NCBI GenBank assembly: GCA_900465675.1
Contig: UBJR01000033.1
Coordinates: forward strand, 1 to 64,000
DNA length: 64,000 nucleotides
From: Hyphomicrobiales bacterium
GTDB taxonomy: Bacteria > Pseudomonadota > Alphaproteobacteria > Rhizobiales > Rhizobiaceae
Direction: 5' to 3'
Part shown: positions 1 to 8,988 of the stretch, one piece after another
Position numbering within the stretch: the stretch's first letter is position 1
Layout of the letters: every line of letters starts with the position of its first letter
Position numbers and translations under genes: made by a program
The notes under the pieces: model-generated
Database searches by the model: none
The model's input: only the letters and a program-made list of their open reading frames with translations
What the model was told of the DNA's origin: nothing

Positions 1-100
1 TCTCCCCGCTGGGGAGAAGGCAACAAGCCGCAACCTCTCCGTCCCTTCTCCCCTCGGGGAGAAGGTGGCCCGATAGGGCCGGATGAGGGGGCGTACACGC
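1..100. repeat. Intergenic palindromic repeat (rhizobial type)
   Basis: GC-rich inverted segments in which short arms of the type CTCCCC...GGGGAG recur, followed by a GGCCCGATAGGGCC palindrome and GGATGAGGGGG. The layout resembles the dispersed intergenic repeats common in Rhizobium chromosomes. It lies downstream of ndk and continues off the left edge, so its full extent is not visible. No coding function is seen. Confidence 0.45.
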
Positions 101-120
101 CAACGCCTAACAGCGCTCAA

Positions 121-149
121 ACAAAAAGCCGGAGCAAAAGCCCCGGCTT
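121..149 (-). terminator. Rho-independent terminator of ndk
   Basis: AAGCCGG (126-132) pairs with CCGGCTT (143-149). Read on the minus strand the hairpin is followed by TTTTTGT, as expected for an intrinsic terminator about 45 nt after the ndk stop. Confidence 0.7.
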
Positions 150-194
150 CGAGAGTCATTTCAATCACATCAGCCGTCAGGCTGACATTCCGAT

Positions 195-617
195 TCAGCC
201 GACGATTTCGGTGTCGGAGAACCAGTACTTGATTTCCTGGGCAGCGGTCTCAGGAGCGTCCGAGCCGTGAACCGAGTTCTCGCCGATCGAGAGAGCGTGA
301 ACCTTGCGGATCGTGCCTTCGTCAGCGTTTGCCGGGTTGGTCGCGCCCATGATTTCGCGGTTCTTCAGGATGGCGCCTTCGCCTTCCAGAACCTGAACGA
401 TGGTCGGGCCGGAGGTCATGCCTTCGACGAGTTCGCCGAAGAAGGGGCGTTCCTTGTGAACGGCGTAGAAGCCTTCAGCTTCGCGCTTGCTCATCCAGAC
501 GCGCTTGGAAGCGACGACGCGGAGGCCGGCATCTTCGAGCATCTTGGTGATAGCGCCCGTGAGGTTGCGCTTCGTTGCGTCCGGCTTGATCATCGAAAAG
601 GTGCGTTCAATCGCCAT
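195..617 (-). CDS. ndk: Nucleoside diphosphate kinase
   Basis: Transfers the gamma phosphate from ATP to nucleoside diphosphates through a phosphohistidine, balancing the NTP and dNTP pools in the cytosol. The 140-residue protein has the family's normal length. It starts MAIERTFSMIKPDA (nucleotide-binding strand and Lys) and carries the active-site motif NSVHGSD with the catalytic His at residue 117. It appears to be monocistronic: an intrinsic terminator follows, and the next gene upstream, on the same strand, ends 84 nt away. Confidence 0.97.
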   Translation of the reverse strand: MAIERTFSMIKPDATKRNLTGAITKMLEDAGLRVVASKRVWMSKREAEGFYAVHKERPFFGELVEGMTSGPTIVQVLEGEGAILKNREIMGATNPANADEGTIRKVHALSIGENSVHGSDAPETAAQEIKYWFSDTEIVG

Positions 618-701
618 TGGGTCAAATCCTCTGGTTTAGCGGGGAAAAGTGGGCGGTCTTTACCCGCCCCAACTCCCGAAAACAAGGGGGACGCGGCAAT
701 T

Positions 702-1391
702 TCACGCCGCTGTCACACCGCGTGCCCTGCCACCATGCAGGTCGAGGCAGCGATCGAGCCATGCGACGACCGGGTCATCGGCTGATAGCATCGACAATCC
801 CGCCGTCACCCGCAGCCACTGCAGGGCGCCGAAGACGATGTAATCGGCAAAGAGCGGGCTCTCGCCGCCGATGAAGGGCTGGAACTTCAGCATGTGGCGC
901 ATGGGCTCGAGTTTGGCGGCAAAGGCCGCCTCTTCGGCGGCGCGTTCCGCGACGACATCCTCAAGCTTCCGGCCAAGCCGTTGTTCGCGGCTTTGGCGGA
1001 AATAAGCCTTATCGCCTTCGTCAAGCGCGCCGTGAATGTCCATCAGCGCCATCTTCATGATCGCCGTGTGGATCACCATCTGCGAATAGCCTTCGACCAT
1101 CCGCGACAGCGCCTTGCCGCCCTCGCCGCCAAAGAGCGACGGCCGGTCGGGATAGGCATCCTCGAGATAAAGCGCGATGGCAAAACTGTCGGAGACCAGA
1201 TGGCCGTTGTCATCGAGCACCGGCAGGGTCTGTGAAAAGCCGCCGCCGATCCTGGCGATGCCGGCATAGGTCGTCGGGATCTCGTCGAATGCCAGCCCCT
1301 TGTGCGCCAGCGCCATCACCGCCTTCCAGCAATGCGGCGAGAAGAAATGCTGCGGGCGGGCGCCGCAGAGGGAATAGAGCGCAAGGGTCAT
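702..1391 (-). CDS. Glutathione S-transferase family protein, LigE/FuA-like
   Basis: A 229-residue GST with an N-terminal thioredoxin-like domain (about 1-80) and an all-helical C-terminal domain. The spacing of conserved blocks (SPHCWKAVMALAHKGL near residue 18, LYLEDAYPDRPSLF near 75, a late FADY followed by W-LDR-LDL-GG) resembles the beta-aryl etherase LigE/fungal FuA branch rather than classical bacterial beta-class GSTs. Family knowledge suggests glutathione-dependent ether cleavage or peroxide detoxification. The substrate is not deducible. The start is supported by GAGAGGA a few bases upstream. Confidence 0.85.
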   Translation of the reverse strand: MTLALYSLCGARPQHFFSPHCWKAVMALAHKGLAFDEIPTTYAGIARIGGGFSQTLPVLDDNGHLVSDSFAIALYLEDAYPDRPSLFGGEGGKALSRMVEGYSQMVIHTAIMKMALMDIHGALDEGDKAYFRQSREQRLGRKLEDVVAERAAEEAAFAAKLEPMRHMLKFQPFIGGESPLFADYIVFGALQWLRVTAGLSMLSADDPVVAWLDRCLDLHGGRARGVTAA

Positions 1392-1626
1392 GGCCGTCCT
1401 CTCGTGAATATAAGCCGCATTTCACGGCAAAGCGGCGCCGGGATCAAATGACGAAATCTGATGGGCGCCATCAGCTTCGGTGCTCGGCGCGTCAAGGTTG
1501 CATTAACCGCATTTTGCGCCTTTCCGGCCGCAAAGAGCCGGAGATACTGAAAATTCAAGCTATTTTAAAATCTGCGGCGCATAGCGAAAGGATAAGCCGC
1601 CGCTAAAGCAACGCCAGGGAACGGTG

Positions 1627-2673
1627 ATGCAGAACACAACCAGAAATGCAGCACAGCGCGAGGGCGCCCGCCCTAGCCCGCAAAACGATGCCCAGAAGAT
1701 CGCCGAGCACATGGCGCGGCTGAACATCGCTGGCCTGCCGCGGAATTACGAACTGCTGCACGAAGCCGTCTGCGGTCGCAACACGGCGCTTGCCACCGAT
1801 ATTTCCGCCCTCGGCAACCATCCGGCCCAGGCGCGGCTCGATGAACTCGGGCTCAAATACCGCCTCGTCAGCCATTGCGGCCTTGCCGCCGAAACCGCCG
1901 GCACCGAAGCGAGCAAGCTGTTGCGCGAAGCCGCCGACCGGCTGTCCGATGGGCTGAAGCAGAAATATGCCTTCGCGCGCGCCGCCGAAACGCTGCTGCA
2001 ATCGCTCTCCGGCAATTCCGAACAGGGGCTCGATGCCTTCATGAGCGAGATGGAATATCTCGCCTCCTCGCTGGCGTCGGTGCTTGCCGCCGAGACTGAA
2101 CTCGAAGCCAAGCTCCTTTCAGATGTCGAACGCATCGAGGCGCTGGAACGCGGCGTTGCCGCCGTACAGGCCGCCTCAGTCACCGATCCGCTGACCGGCC
2201 TGCCGAACCGCATCGCGCTCAGCAACGCCATCGGCGAGCTCTACGAGCGCGACGAAGGGGCGGCCGGCAGCGCGCTTATCATGGTCGATATAGACGACTT
2301 CCGGCAGCTGAATGCCAAATATGGCGTGCAGGCCGGCAACAAGCTGATGAAGAAGCTGAGCAACCTGTTTCGCAAGTCGATCAAGAAGAACGACTTCGTC
2401 TCGCGTACCGAGGGCGACGAGTTCGCCTTCATCTTCGCCAATGTCGGCATGCGCGACGCCATTGCCATTGCCGAGCGGCTGCGCCAGTCCGTCGAAGAGA
2501 ACATGGTATTCGCGACGACGGACAAATCCGATCCGGGGACGCTCAGCATCTCGCTGGGCATCGCGCTCAGCGGCGATGCGGCAACCGGCGCGCAGCTGCA
2601 GGCCAATGCCCGCGTGGCGCTGCTCGCCGCCCAGTCCAACCGCCGCCAGCCCATCCAGGCCTTCGGCCGCTGA
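1627..2673 (+). CDS. GGDEF-domain protein with degenerate EGDEF signature
   Basis: A 348-residue soluble protein. Residues 1-175 are helical and of unrecognised family, with a likely coiled coil just before the GGDEF domain. Residues about 180-345 form a GGDEF domain starting at the usual DPLTGLPNR. The signature loop reads EGDEF instead of GGDEF, and the allosteric I-site reads KKND instead of RxxD, so product inhibition is probably lost and cyclase activity is uncertain. It may be a weak diguanylate cyclase or a GTP/c-di-GMP sensing pseudo-enzyme. ATG at 1627 is preferred to GTG at 1624 because AGGGA sits 6 nt upstream of it. Confidence 0.85.
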   Translation: MQNTTRNAAQREGARPSPQNDAQKIAEHMARLNIAGLPRNYELLHEAVCGRNTALATDISALGNHPAQARLDELGLKYRLVSHCGLAAETAGTEASKLLREAADRLSDGLKQKYAFARAAETLLQSLSGNSEQGLDAFMSEMEYLASSLASVLAAETELEAKLLSDVERIEALERGVAAVQAASVTDPLTGLPNRIALSNAIGELYERDEGAAGSALIMVDIDDFRQLNAKYGVQAGNKLMKKLSNLFRKSIKKNDFVSRTEGDEFAFIFANVGMRDAIAIAERLRQSVEENMVFATTDKSDPGTLSISLGIALSGDAATGAQLQANARVALLAAQSNRRQPIQAFGR

Positions 2674-2723
2674 CGGCGTCTGACCCCTTGCCTTGACCGG
2701 CTGTTTCGGCCAAAACGCCGCTC

Positions 2724-4607
2724 ATGATCACGATCACTGAAATCTCTGCCCGCATTGCCGGGCGCCTGCTTCTCGACCATGCCAGCGTGACGCTTCCGGC
2801 GGGCACCAAGGCCGGCCTTGTCGGGCGCAATGGCGCGGGCAAATCGACGCTCTTCCGCATCATCACCGGCGATCTCGGCGCCGAGACCGGGTCGGTCTCG
2901 ATCCCCAAGAACGCCCGGATTGGCCAGGTGGCGCAGGAAGCGCCGGCCACAGAGCAGTCGCTGATCGAAATCGTGCTATCGGCCGATAAGGAGCGCGCTG
3001 CGCTTCTCAAGGAAGCCGAAACGGCGACCGACGCCCATCGCATCGCCGAAATCCAGACGCGCCTCGTCGATATCGACGCACACTCGGCCGAAGCGCGCGC
3101 TGCCAGCATTCTGGCCGGTCTCGGCTTCAACCAGGAAGCCCAGCTCAGGCCCGCCTCCTCCTTCTCCGGCGGCTGGCGCATGCGCGTGGCACTTGCCTCG
3201 GTGCTGTTTGCCGAGCCCGACCTGCTTTTGCTCGACGAGCCGACCAACTATCTCGACCTCGAAGGAACGATGTGGCTCGAAGATTATGTGCGCCGCTATC
3301 CGCACACCGTCATCGTCATCAGCCACGACCGCGACATGCTGAACAACGCTGTCAATTCGATCGTTCATCTCGACCAGAAGAAGCTGACCTTCTACCGCGG
3401 CGGCTACGACCAGTTCGAGCGCCAGAAGGCGGAAGCTGACGAATTGCAGATGAAGGCCAAGGCGAAGAACGATGCGGCGCGCAAGCACCTGCAGAGCTTC
3501 ATCGACCGCTTCAAGGCCAAGGCCTCCAAGGCCCGGCAGGCGCAGTCGCGCGTCAAGGCGCTGGAGCGCATGGGAACGGTTGCCGCCGTGATCGAGGATC
3601 ACGTGCAGCCGATCACCTTCCCCGAGCCCGAAAGACAGCCGGCCTCACCGATCGTCGCCATTCAGGGCGGCGCCGTCGGCTACGAACCCGGCAAGCCGAT
3701 CCTCAAGAACATCACGCTGCGCATCGACAATGACGATCGCATCGCCCTGCTCGGCTCGAACGGCAACGGCAAGTCCACCTTTGCGAAGTTCATTTCCGGA
3801 CGCCTCGCGCCTGACGGCGGCGAGCTGAAAGTGGCATCGAACCTGAAGATCGGCTTCTTTGCCCAGCATCAGCTTGATGACCTCATTCCCAACGAGACGC
3901 CGGTCGAGCATGTGCGCCGGCTGATGCCGACCGAGCCCGAGGCCAAGGTCCGCGCCCGCGTGGCGCAGATGGGGCTGGCGACCGAAAAGATGGCGACGGC
4001 CGCGAAGGATCTCTCCGGCGGCGAGAAGGCACGGCTGCTAATGGGGCTGGCTGCCTTCCATGCGCCGAACCTGCTTATCCTCGACGAACCGACCAACCAC
4101 CTCGATATCGACAGCCGCCGGGCGCTGATCGAGGCGCTGAACGACTATGAAGGCGCTGTCATCCTGATCTCGCACGATCGTCACTTGATCGAGGCGACCG
4201 TCGACCGGCTCTGGCTCGTCAACAACGGCACCGTTTCGAGCTTCGACGGCGACATGGACGAGTATCGCGACCTGATCGTCTCTTCCGGCAAGAAGAAGGA
4301 CGACAAGCCGCAGAATGCCGACGATCCGGCGACCAAGGCCGAACAGCGCAAGCTGAACGCCGACAAGCGCGCCTCCTTTGCGCCGCTGAAGAAAAAGATC
4401 AACGAAATCGAATCGTTGACGGCCAAGCTGGAGAAACAGATTCAGGCGCTTGATGCAGAGCTTGCGGATCCGGCGCTTTACGAGAAGACGCCTGCCAAGG
4501 CGGCCGAAAAGGCCAAGCAGCGCGGCGAGACGGCAGCGAAACTTGCAGCTGCCGAAGAGCAATGGCTGGAGCTTTCCTCCGAATACGAAGAGGCCATGGC
4601 AAGTTAG
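2724..4607 (+). CDS. ABC-F family ATPase (YheS/Uup-like)
   Basis: Cytosolic 627-residue protein with two ABC nucleotide-binding domains and no membrane segments. The first has Walker A GRNGAGKST near residue 35 and signature FSGGWRMR. The second has GSNGNGKST near 345 and signature LSGGEKAR. Both have LDEPTN Walker B motifs. A charged linker (about 235-285) and a coiled-coil C-terminal tail (about 520-620) are present. ABC-F proteins act on ribosomes stalled at the E or P site. The region around QLDDLIPNETPVEH resembles E. coli YheS, and the coiled-coil tail recalls Uup. Confidence 0.9.
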   Translation: MITITEISARIAGRLLLDHASVTLPAGTKAGLVGRNGAGKSTLFRIITGDLGAETGSVSIPKNARIGQVAQEAPATEQSLIEIVLSADKERAALLKEAETATDAHRIAEIQTRLVDIDAHSAEARAASILAGLGFNQEAQLRPASSFSGGWRMRVALASVLFAEPDLLLLDEPTNYLDLEGTMWLEDYVRRYPHTVIVISHDRDMLNNAVNSIVHLDQKKLTFYRGGYDQFERQKAEADELQMKAKAKNDAARKHLQSFIDRFKAKASKARQAQSRVKALERMGTVAAVIEDHVQPITFPEPERQPASPIVAIQGGAVGYEPGKPILKNITLRIDNDDRIALLGSNGNGKSTFAKFISGRLAPDGGELKVASNLKIGFFAQHQLDDLIPNETPVEHVRRLMPTEPEAKVRARVAQMGLATEKMATAAKDLSGGEKARLLMGLAAFHAPNLLILDEPTNHLDIDSRRALIEALNDYEGAVILISHDRHLIEATVDRLWLVNNGTVSSFDGDMDEYRDLIVSSGKKKDDKPQNADDPATKAEQRKLNADKRASFAPLKKKINEIESLTAKLEKQIQALDAELADPALYEKTPAKAAEKAKQRGETAAKLAAAEEQWLELSSEYEEAMAS

Positions 4608-4736
4608 CCACAGACCCCGGAAAAGGCTGCGGCAGAACGGCACAAGTTAACGCCCGGGCATCCGATCTAAACCGATCGTTAACCATAATTCGAAAGGTTG
4701 TCTCAACATTCATTACTGATTTGTTGAGCCCCTTTC

Positions 4737-5555
4737 ATGTCCCGTATCGCCCTTCTTTCGAGTGTCCTCATCTCGCTTGCCCTTTGCGGCTGCCAGACGA
4801 CCAAGCAGCCTGCTCCCGACAAGACGATCAAGACGTCTTCGATCAAGACCGAGGAGAGCGAAGCCGGTTTCCCGAAGCCCGCCAATCTGGCCTTCGGCGA
4901 AACCCACCATCTGGCCGGCCGCGTGCTGACGATTTCCTCGCTCAGGGATCTGAAACTCGAGCCGAAGGAAGTCGTGCTTTCCTTCGATGACGGCCCGATC
5001 CCGGGCCGCACCGATCGCGTACTGGCAACGCTCGACCGCTTCGGCGTCAAGGGCGCCTTCATGATGGTCGGCGAAATGGCGGCGCTGCATCCGGAACTGG
5101 CGCGCCGCGTTGCCATGGAAGGCAACACGATCGGCAGCCACACCTACAAACACCCGAACCTCAACACGCTGTCCTTCGACCAGGCGATCGCCGAGATCAC
5201 CCGCGGCGAAGCGGCCGTGACCAAGGCGACCGGCACCGACGTCAATTTCTTTCGCTTCCCCTATCTCGCCGACAGCCGCAAGCTTCGCGGTGCCGTCGCG
5301 GCACGCGAGATGATCGTCATGGATGTCGATGTCGACACCAAGGACTATTTCACCTCGACGCCGGAACAGGTTGCCGACCGCGCCATGAACCGGCTGCGCC
5401 AGCGTGGCCGCGGCATCATCCTGATGCACGACATCCACAAGCGCACCGCGGCGATGCTCCCTGCCCTGCTCGCGCGGCTGGAAGCCGAGGGCTACAAGGT
5501 GGTGACGCTGAAGTACAAGAAAGATAACCGCGCCGTCGAAATGGCCTCGCTTTGA
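4737..5555 (+). CDS. Polysaccharide deacetylase family lipoprotein
   Basis: A 272-residue carbohydrate esterase family 4 (NodB homology) protein. The N-terminus ends in the lipobox LCGC, predicting lipidation at Cys19 and membrane anchoring. The catalytic domain starts near residue 80 with SFDDG (metal and base Asp), then GSHTYKHP (metal-binding His pair), RFPY (motif 3) and LMHDIH (motif 5), so all catalytic motifs are intact. It probably removes N-acetyl groups from peptidoglycan or an extracellular polysaccharide. It is not close to nod genes and is not NodB itself. Confidence 0.9.
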   Translation: MSRIALLSSVLISLALCGCQTTKQPAPDKTIKTSSIKTEESEAGFPKPANLAFGETHHLAGRVLTISSLRDLKLEPKEVVLSFDDGPIPGRTDRVLATLDRFGVKGAFMMVGEMAALHPELARRVAMEGNTIGSHTYKHPNLNTLSFDQAIAEITRGEAAVTKATGTDVNFFRFPYLADSRKLRGAVAAREMIVMDVDVDTKDYFTSTPEQVADRAMNRLRQRGRGIILMHDIHKRTAAMLPALLARLEAEGYKVVTLKYKKDNRAVEMASL

Positions 5556-5650
5556 GGGTGACATGACGGCTTGCCCGGCTGTAGCATTCTGATAAAACAA
5601 GCGCCCAATAAATCATACTTTTGAGCGAAACACCGGAGCGAACACCCGTC

Positions 5651-6577
5651 ATGTCCCCCATCAACCTCGCCATCGTCGGCGTCGGCAAGATCGTCCGCGA
5701 CCAGCATCTTCCTTCCATCGCCAAGAATGCCGATTACAAGCTCGTTGCCACTGCGAGCCGCCATGGCACCGTGGATGGCATCCAGAGCTTCACGACGATC
5801 GAAGCGATGCTGGCAGCGGTTCCGGAGATCGACGCCGTCTCGCTCTGCATGCCGCCGCAGTACCGCTATGAAGCGGCGTACAAGGCGCTTTCGGCCGGCA
5901 AGCACGTTTTCCTCGAAAAGCCGCCAGGCGCAACGCTGAGCGAAGTGGCAGACCTCGAAGCGCTGGCCGCCAAGAAGGGTGTCTCGCTGTTTGCCAGCTG
6001 GCACTCGCGCTATGCAGCAGCCGTCGAGGCTGCCAAGGATTTTCTCGCCAAGACCGAGATCAAGAATGTCCACGTCATCTGGAAGGAAGATGTCCGTCAC
6101 TGGCATCCGAACCAGGACTGGATCTGGCAGGCGGGCGGCCTTGGCGTCTTCGACCCCGGCATCAACGCATTGTCGATCGTCACCCACATCCTGCCGCGGG
6201 CAATCTTCCTCACCGGCGCGACGCTGGAGTTTCCTGAAAACCGCGATGCGCCGATCGCTGCCGATCTGCATTTCCGCGATGCCGGGTCGATGACCGTCCA
6301 CGGCGAATTCGACTGGCGCCAGACCGGCAAGCAGAGCTGGGACATCATCGCCGAGACGGCGGGGGGCCGGATGGAGCTTGCCGAAGGCGGCTCGAAGCTC
6401 TCGGTCAACGGCGAACTGACGTTCTCCGCACCGGAAGAAGAATATCCGTCGCTCTACCGCCGCTTTGCCGAGATCATCAAGGCCGGCAAGTCCGACGTCG
6501 ATCTGGCACCGCTGCGCCATGTCGCCGACGCCTTCATGCTCGGCAAGCGCAAGTTCGTGGAAGTCTTCCACGATTGA
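5651..6577 (+). CDS. L-arabinose/D-galactose 1-dehydrogenase (Gfo/Idh/MocA family)
   Basis: A 308-residue NAD(P)-dependent oxidoreductase with an N-terminal Rossmann fold (GVGKIVRDQH near residue 10) and the family EKPPG motif near 90. Blocks such as WKEDVRHWHPNQDWIW and GGLGVFDPGINALSIVT match the L-arabinose 1-dehydrogenase of the Azospirillum non-phosphorylative pathway and D-galactose 1-dehydrogenases, which oxidise the sugar to its 1,4-lactone. Neither lactonase nor dehydratase is adjacent. ATG 5651 gives the family length; an in-frame TTG at 5621 is a weaker alternative. GGAG lies 13 nt upstream. Confidence 0.85.
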   Translation: MSPINLAIVGVGKIVRDQHLPSIAKNADYKLVATASRHGTVDGIQSFTTIEAMLAAVPEIDAVSLCMPPQYRYEAAYKALSAGKHVFLEKPPGATLSEVADLEALAAKKGVSLFASWHSRYAAAVEAAKDFLAKTEIKNVHVIWKEDVRHWHPNQDWIWQAGGLGVFDPGINALSIVTHILPRAIFLTGATLEFPENRDAPIAADLHFRDAGSMTVHGEFDWRQTGKQSWDIIAETAGGRMELAEGGSKLSVNGELTFSAPEEEYPSLYRRFAEIIKAGKSDVDLAPLRHVADAFMLGKRKFVEVFHD

Positions 6578-6633
6578 TCACAGAGCACTGCGGCGCCAAT
6601 GCGCCGCATCTCTATCTGAAAGCGAGGGCGGAG

Positions 6634-6852
6634 ATGGCCGAAAGCAAAGCGGAAATGACCGCCCTCCTCAAGGAAGTCGCAGACAGCCCGAAGCGCGACA
6701 ACAGCGCCTATCACGCCGCCATGGCCGAGGCCCGGCACGCTTTCGAGAAGGCCGAAGCCGCACTCGGCGGGCCGGTGACGCTGAAAACCAAGGCAAAGCT
6801 GAAACGCAACGGCGACTATGTCGTGAAGTGGACGTTCAAGCGGGACGGCTGA
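6634..6852 (+). CDS. Small conserved hypothetical protein
   Basis: A 72-residue, mostly helical, Lys- and Ala-rich protein of unrecognised family. ATG 6634 is chosen because GAGGGCGGAG directly precedes it; a start at 6574 overlapping the sugar dehydrogenase stop is also open. It lies 57 nt after the dehydrogenase and converges on holC. No signal peptide or membrane segment is seen. Confidence 0.6.
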   Translation: MAESKAEMTALLKEVADSPKRDNSAYHAAMAEARHAFEKAEAALGGPVTLKTKAKLKRNGDYVVKWTFKRDG

Positions 6853-6861
6853 GCGGCGCGC

Positions 6862-7311
6862 TTAAGCCTTCTTTTCCCAGCGCCCCTCGGGCGTCTGCTG
6901 CCAGTATGTGAGGGTATGGCCCTCGCCCTTCAGCTTCTTCCACTGGGCGCGCGCGCCTTCAAGCTGCTCCTGATCGTAACCGTCGAACATGAAGACAATG
7001 CGCTCGTAGGTATCGGCCACCGGCGGCTCGGCGCCATCGACGATGAAGCGGACCGTGGCCTGGTTGGCGTTGTCGCCGGTTACCGTCAGGAGCACGGGCT
7101 GGTTTGCGGCCTGCTCGCTCTCATCCGTGCCGTGCGGCAGGAAGCTTTCTTCACGGTAGGTCCAGAGATGCGCATCAAGCGCATCACGCCGCGCCGGCTC
7201 CTTGAGCTGAATGGCGACGCGCCAGCCGCGCTCGACGCTCTTGTCGACGAGCGGCGGCAGGGCGTCTTCCAGCTTGGATTCCGTCAGATGGTAGAAAAGG
7301 ACTTCGGTCAT
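6862..7311 (-). CDS. holC: DNA polymerase III chi subunit
   Basis: A 149-residue protein with the HolC beginning MTEVLFYHLT and conserved W-EESFLPHGT and ADTYERIVFMFDG blocks. In the clamp-loader complex chi bridges psi and the C-terminus of single-strand binding protein. The reading frame is open to 7458, but the family start is the ATG at 7311, 20 nt downstream of the pepA stop, so the two genes are probably cotranscribed. Confidence 0.93.
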   Translation of the reverse strand: MTEVLFYHLTESKLEDALPPLVDKSVERGWRVAIQLKEPARRDALDAHLWTYREESFLPHGTDESEQAANQPVLLTVTGDNANQATVRFIVDGAEPPVADTYERIVFMFDGYDQEQLEGARAQWKKLKGEGHTLTYWQQTPEGRWEKKA

Positions 7312-7331
7312 ACCTGCATTCTGGCCTGTGA

Positions 7332-8825
7332 TCAGGCCTCGTAGTGGTCGCGGACGAGCTGGTCGAGCAGCCGGACGCCGAAGCCGGAGCCCCAGGACTG
7401 GTTGATCTCGTCCTGCGGCGAGCCGAGCGCGGTGCCGGCAATATCGAGATGCGCCCACGGCGTTTCCTGAACGAAACGCTTCAAGAAATGGGCGGCGGTG
7501 ATCGAGCCAGCATAGCGGCCGCCGGTGTTCTTCATGTCGGCGAATTTGGAATCGATCATCTTGTCGTAGTCTCGCCCGAGCGGCATGCGCCAGAGCTTCT
7601 CGTTGGCCGTCAGACCGGCGGATGTCAGCTGCGCCGAAAGCGTGTCGTCATTCGAGAACAGGCCGGCATGGACATTGCCGAGCGCCACCATGATGGCACC
7701 GGTCAACGTCGCCAGATTGATCATGAAACGCGGCTTGAAGCGGTCGTTGCAATACCAGAGCGCATCACAGAGCACGAGACGGCCTTCGGCATCGGTATTG
7801 ATGATCTCGATGGTCTGGCCGGACATCGAAGTCACGATGTCGCCCGGGCGTTGGGCGTTGCCATCAGGCATGTTCTCGACGAGGCCGATGATGCCGACGG
7901 CGTTGACGTCGGCCTTGCGGGCGGCGAGCACATGCATGAGGCCGATGACGGCGGCAGCCCCGCCCATATCACCCTTCATGTCCTCCATGCCGGCAGCCGG
8001 CTTGATGGAAATGCCGCCAGTGTCGAAGACGACGCCCTTGCCGATGAAGGCGATCGGCCGGTCCTTCGCCTTGCCGCCCTTCCAATGCATGATGGCAAGG
8101 CGCGGCGGGCGAACGGAGCCCTGCGCGACGCCGAGGAGCGCACCCATGCCAAGCCGCTTCATCTCGCGCTCGGTGAGGATTTCGACTTCGACGCCGAGCT
8201 TTTCCAGTTCCTTGGCCTTGGCGGCGAATTCGACCGGACCCAGCACATTCGGCGGCTCGTTGACGAGATCGCGGGCGAGGTTGACGCCTTCGGCAACCGC
8301 CTCGGAATCCGCCAGCGCCTTCTTGGCGCCGCTCGCATCCGCGGTGACGATGGTGATCTTCGCCGACTTGCCGTTGGCCCTCTCGTCTTCTTCCGACTTC
8401 TTCGTCTTGTAGGTGTCGAAGCTGTAGGCGCGCAGCAGCATGCCGAGCGAGAAGTCGGCGGCGGCCTTTGCAGTGATGGCAGCGCCTGGCGCATCGATGA
8501 AGATAGTCGCCTTGTCGGCGCCCTTGACCTTGGCGGCGGCGATACCGCCGAGCTTCAGCCAGTCATGCGAGGTCAAGTCCTGTGGCTTGCCGATGCCGAT
8601 GACGAACAGGCGGTCGGCAGGTGAGCCCTCGGGCGCGACGAGATCGAGCGCCGACATCGCCTTGGCGGAAAACTTGGCAATCTTGGAAGCCTTGGCAACG
8701 ATACCGGCCGGATCGGCAATTTCGGTACCGGCTGCCAGTTCGCCATCGCCTGCCTTCAGAAGGACGGCGAGACCGCCGCTGATCTTGGCCGATTTCGCGA
8801 ATGAAATATCGAATTTAACAGACAT
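7332..8825 (-). CDS. pepA: Leucyl aminopeptidase (M17)
   Basis: Cytosolic 497-residue dinuclear-metal aminopeptidase. The C-terminal catalytic domain carries the metal-binding blocks KGVVFDTGG and MKGDMGGAAAV and the diagnostic NTDAEGRL motif. The ATG at 8825 (MSVKFDI) gives the usual length; the frame stays open further upstream but without family similarity. It is divergent from the PAP2 gene at 8989 and followed by holC. Confidence 0.96.
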   Translation of the reverse strand: MSVKFDISFAKSAKISGGLAVLLKAGDGELAAGTEIADPAGIVAKASKIAKFSAKAMSALDLVAPEGSPADRLFVIGIGKPQDLTSHDWLKLGGIAAAKVKGADKATIFIDAPGAAITAKAAADFSLGMLLRAYSFDTYKTKKSEEDERANGKSAKITIVTADASGAKKALADSEAVAEGVNLARDLVNEPPNVLGPVEFAAKAKELEKLGVEVEILTEREMKRLGMGALLGVAQGSVRPPRLAIMHWKGGKAKDRPIAFIGKGVVFDTGGISIKPAAGMEDMKGDMGGAAAVIGLMHVLAARKADVNAVGIIGLVENMPDGNAQRPGDIVTSMSGQTIEIINTDAEGRLVLCDALWYCNDRFKPRFMINLATLTGAIMVALGNVHAGLFSNDDTLSAQLTSAGLTANEKLWRMPLGRDYDKMIDSKFADMKNTGGRYAGSITAAHFLKRFVQETPWAHLDIAGTALGSPQDEINQSWGSGFGVRLLDQLVRDHYEA

Positions 8826-8988
8826 GTCTTCTCCCTGCGGATTCGCAAAGGAATCCCGTTTGGCGGCGATCATTCCGGGTTTCACGGGCGAAAACAAGAC
8901 GTGATCGGAAGCCCATGGACAAATCCACGCCGCCAAGGCAGAAAGCCACCGCGCCGCAGGAAGGCTCCGAGAACGGAAGACGTTACCA

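Noticed and set aside
7344..8624. 426-residue plus-strand frame opposite pepA
   Set aside because: Shadow of pepA, whose catalytic motifs are all on the minus strand.
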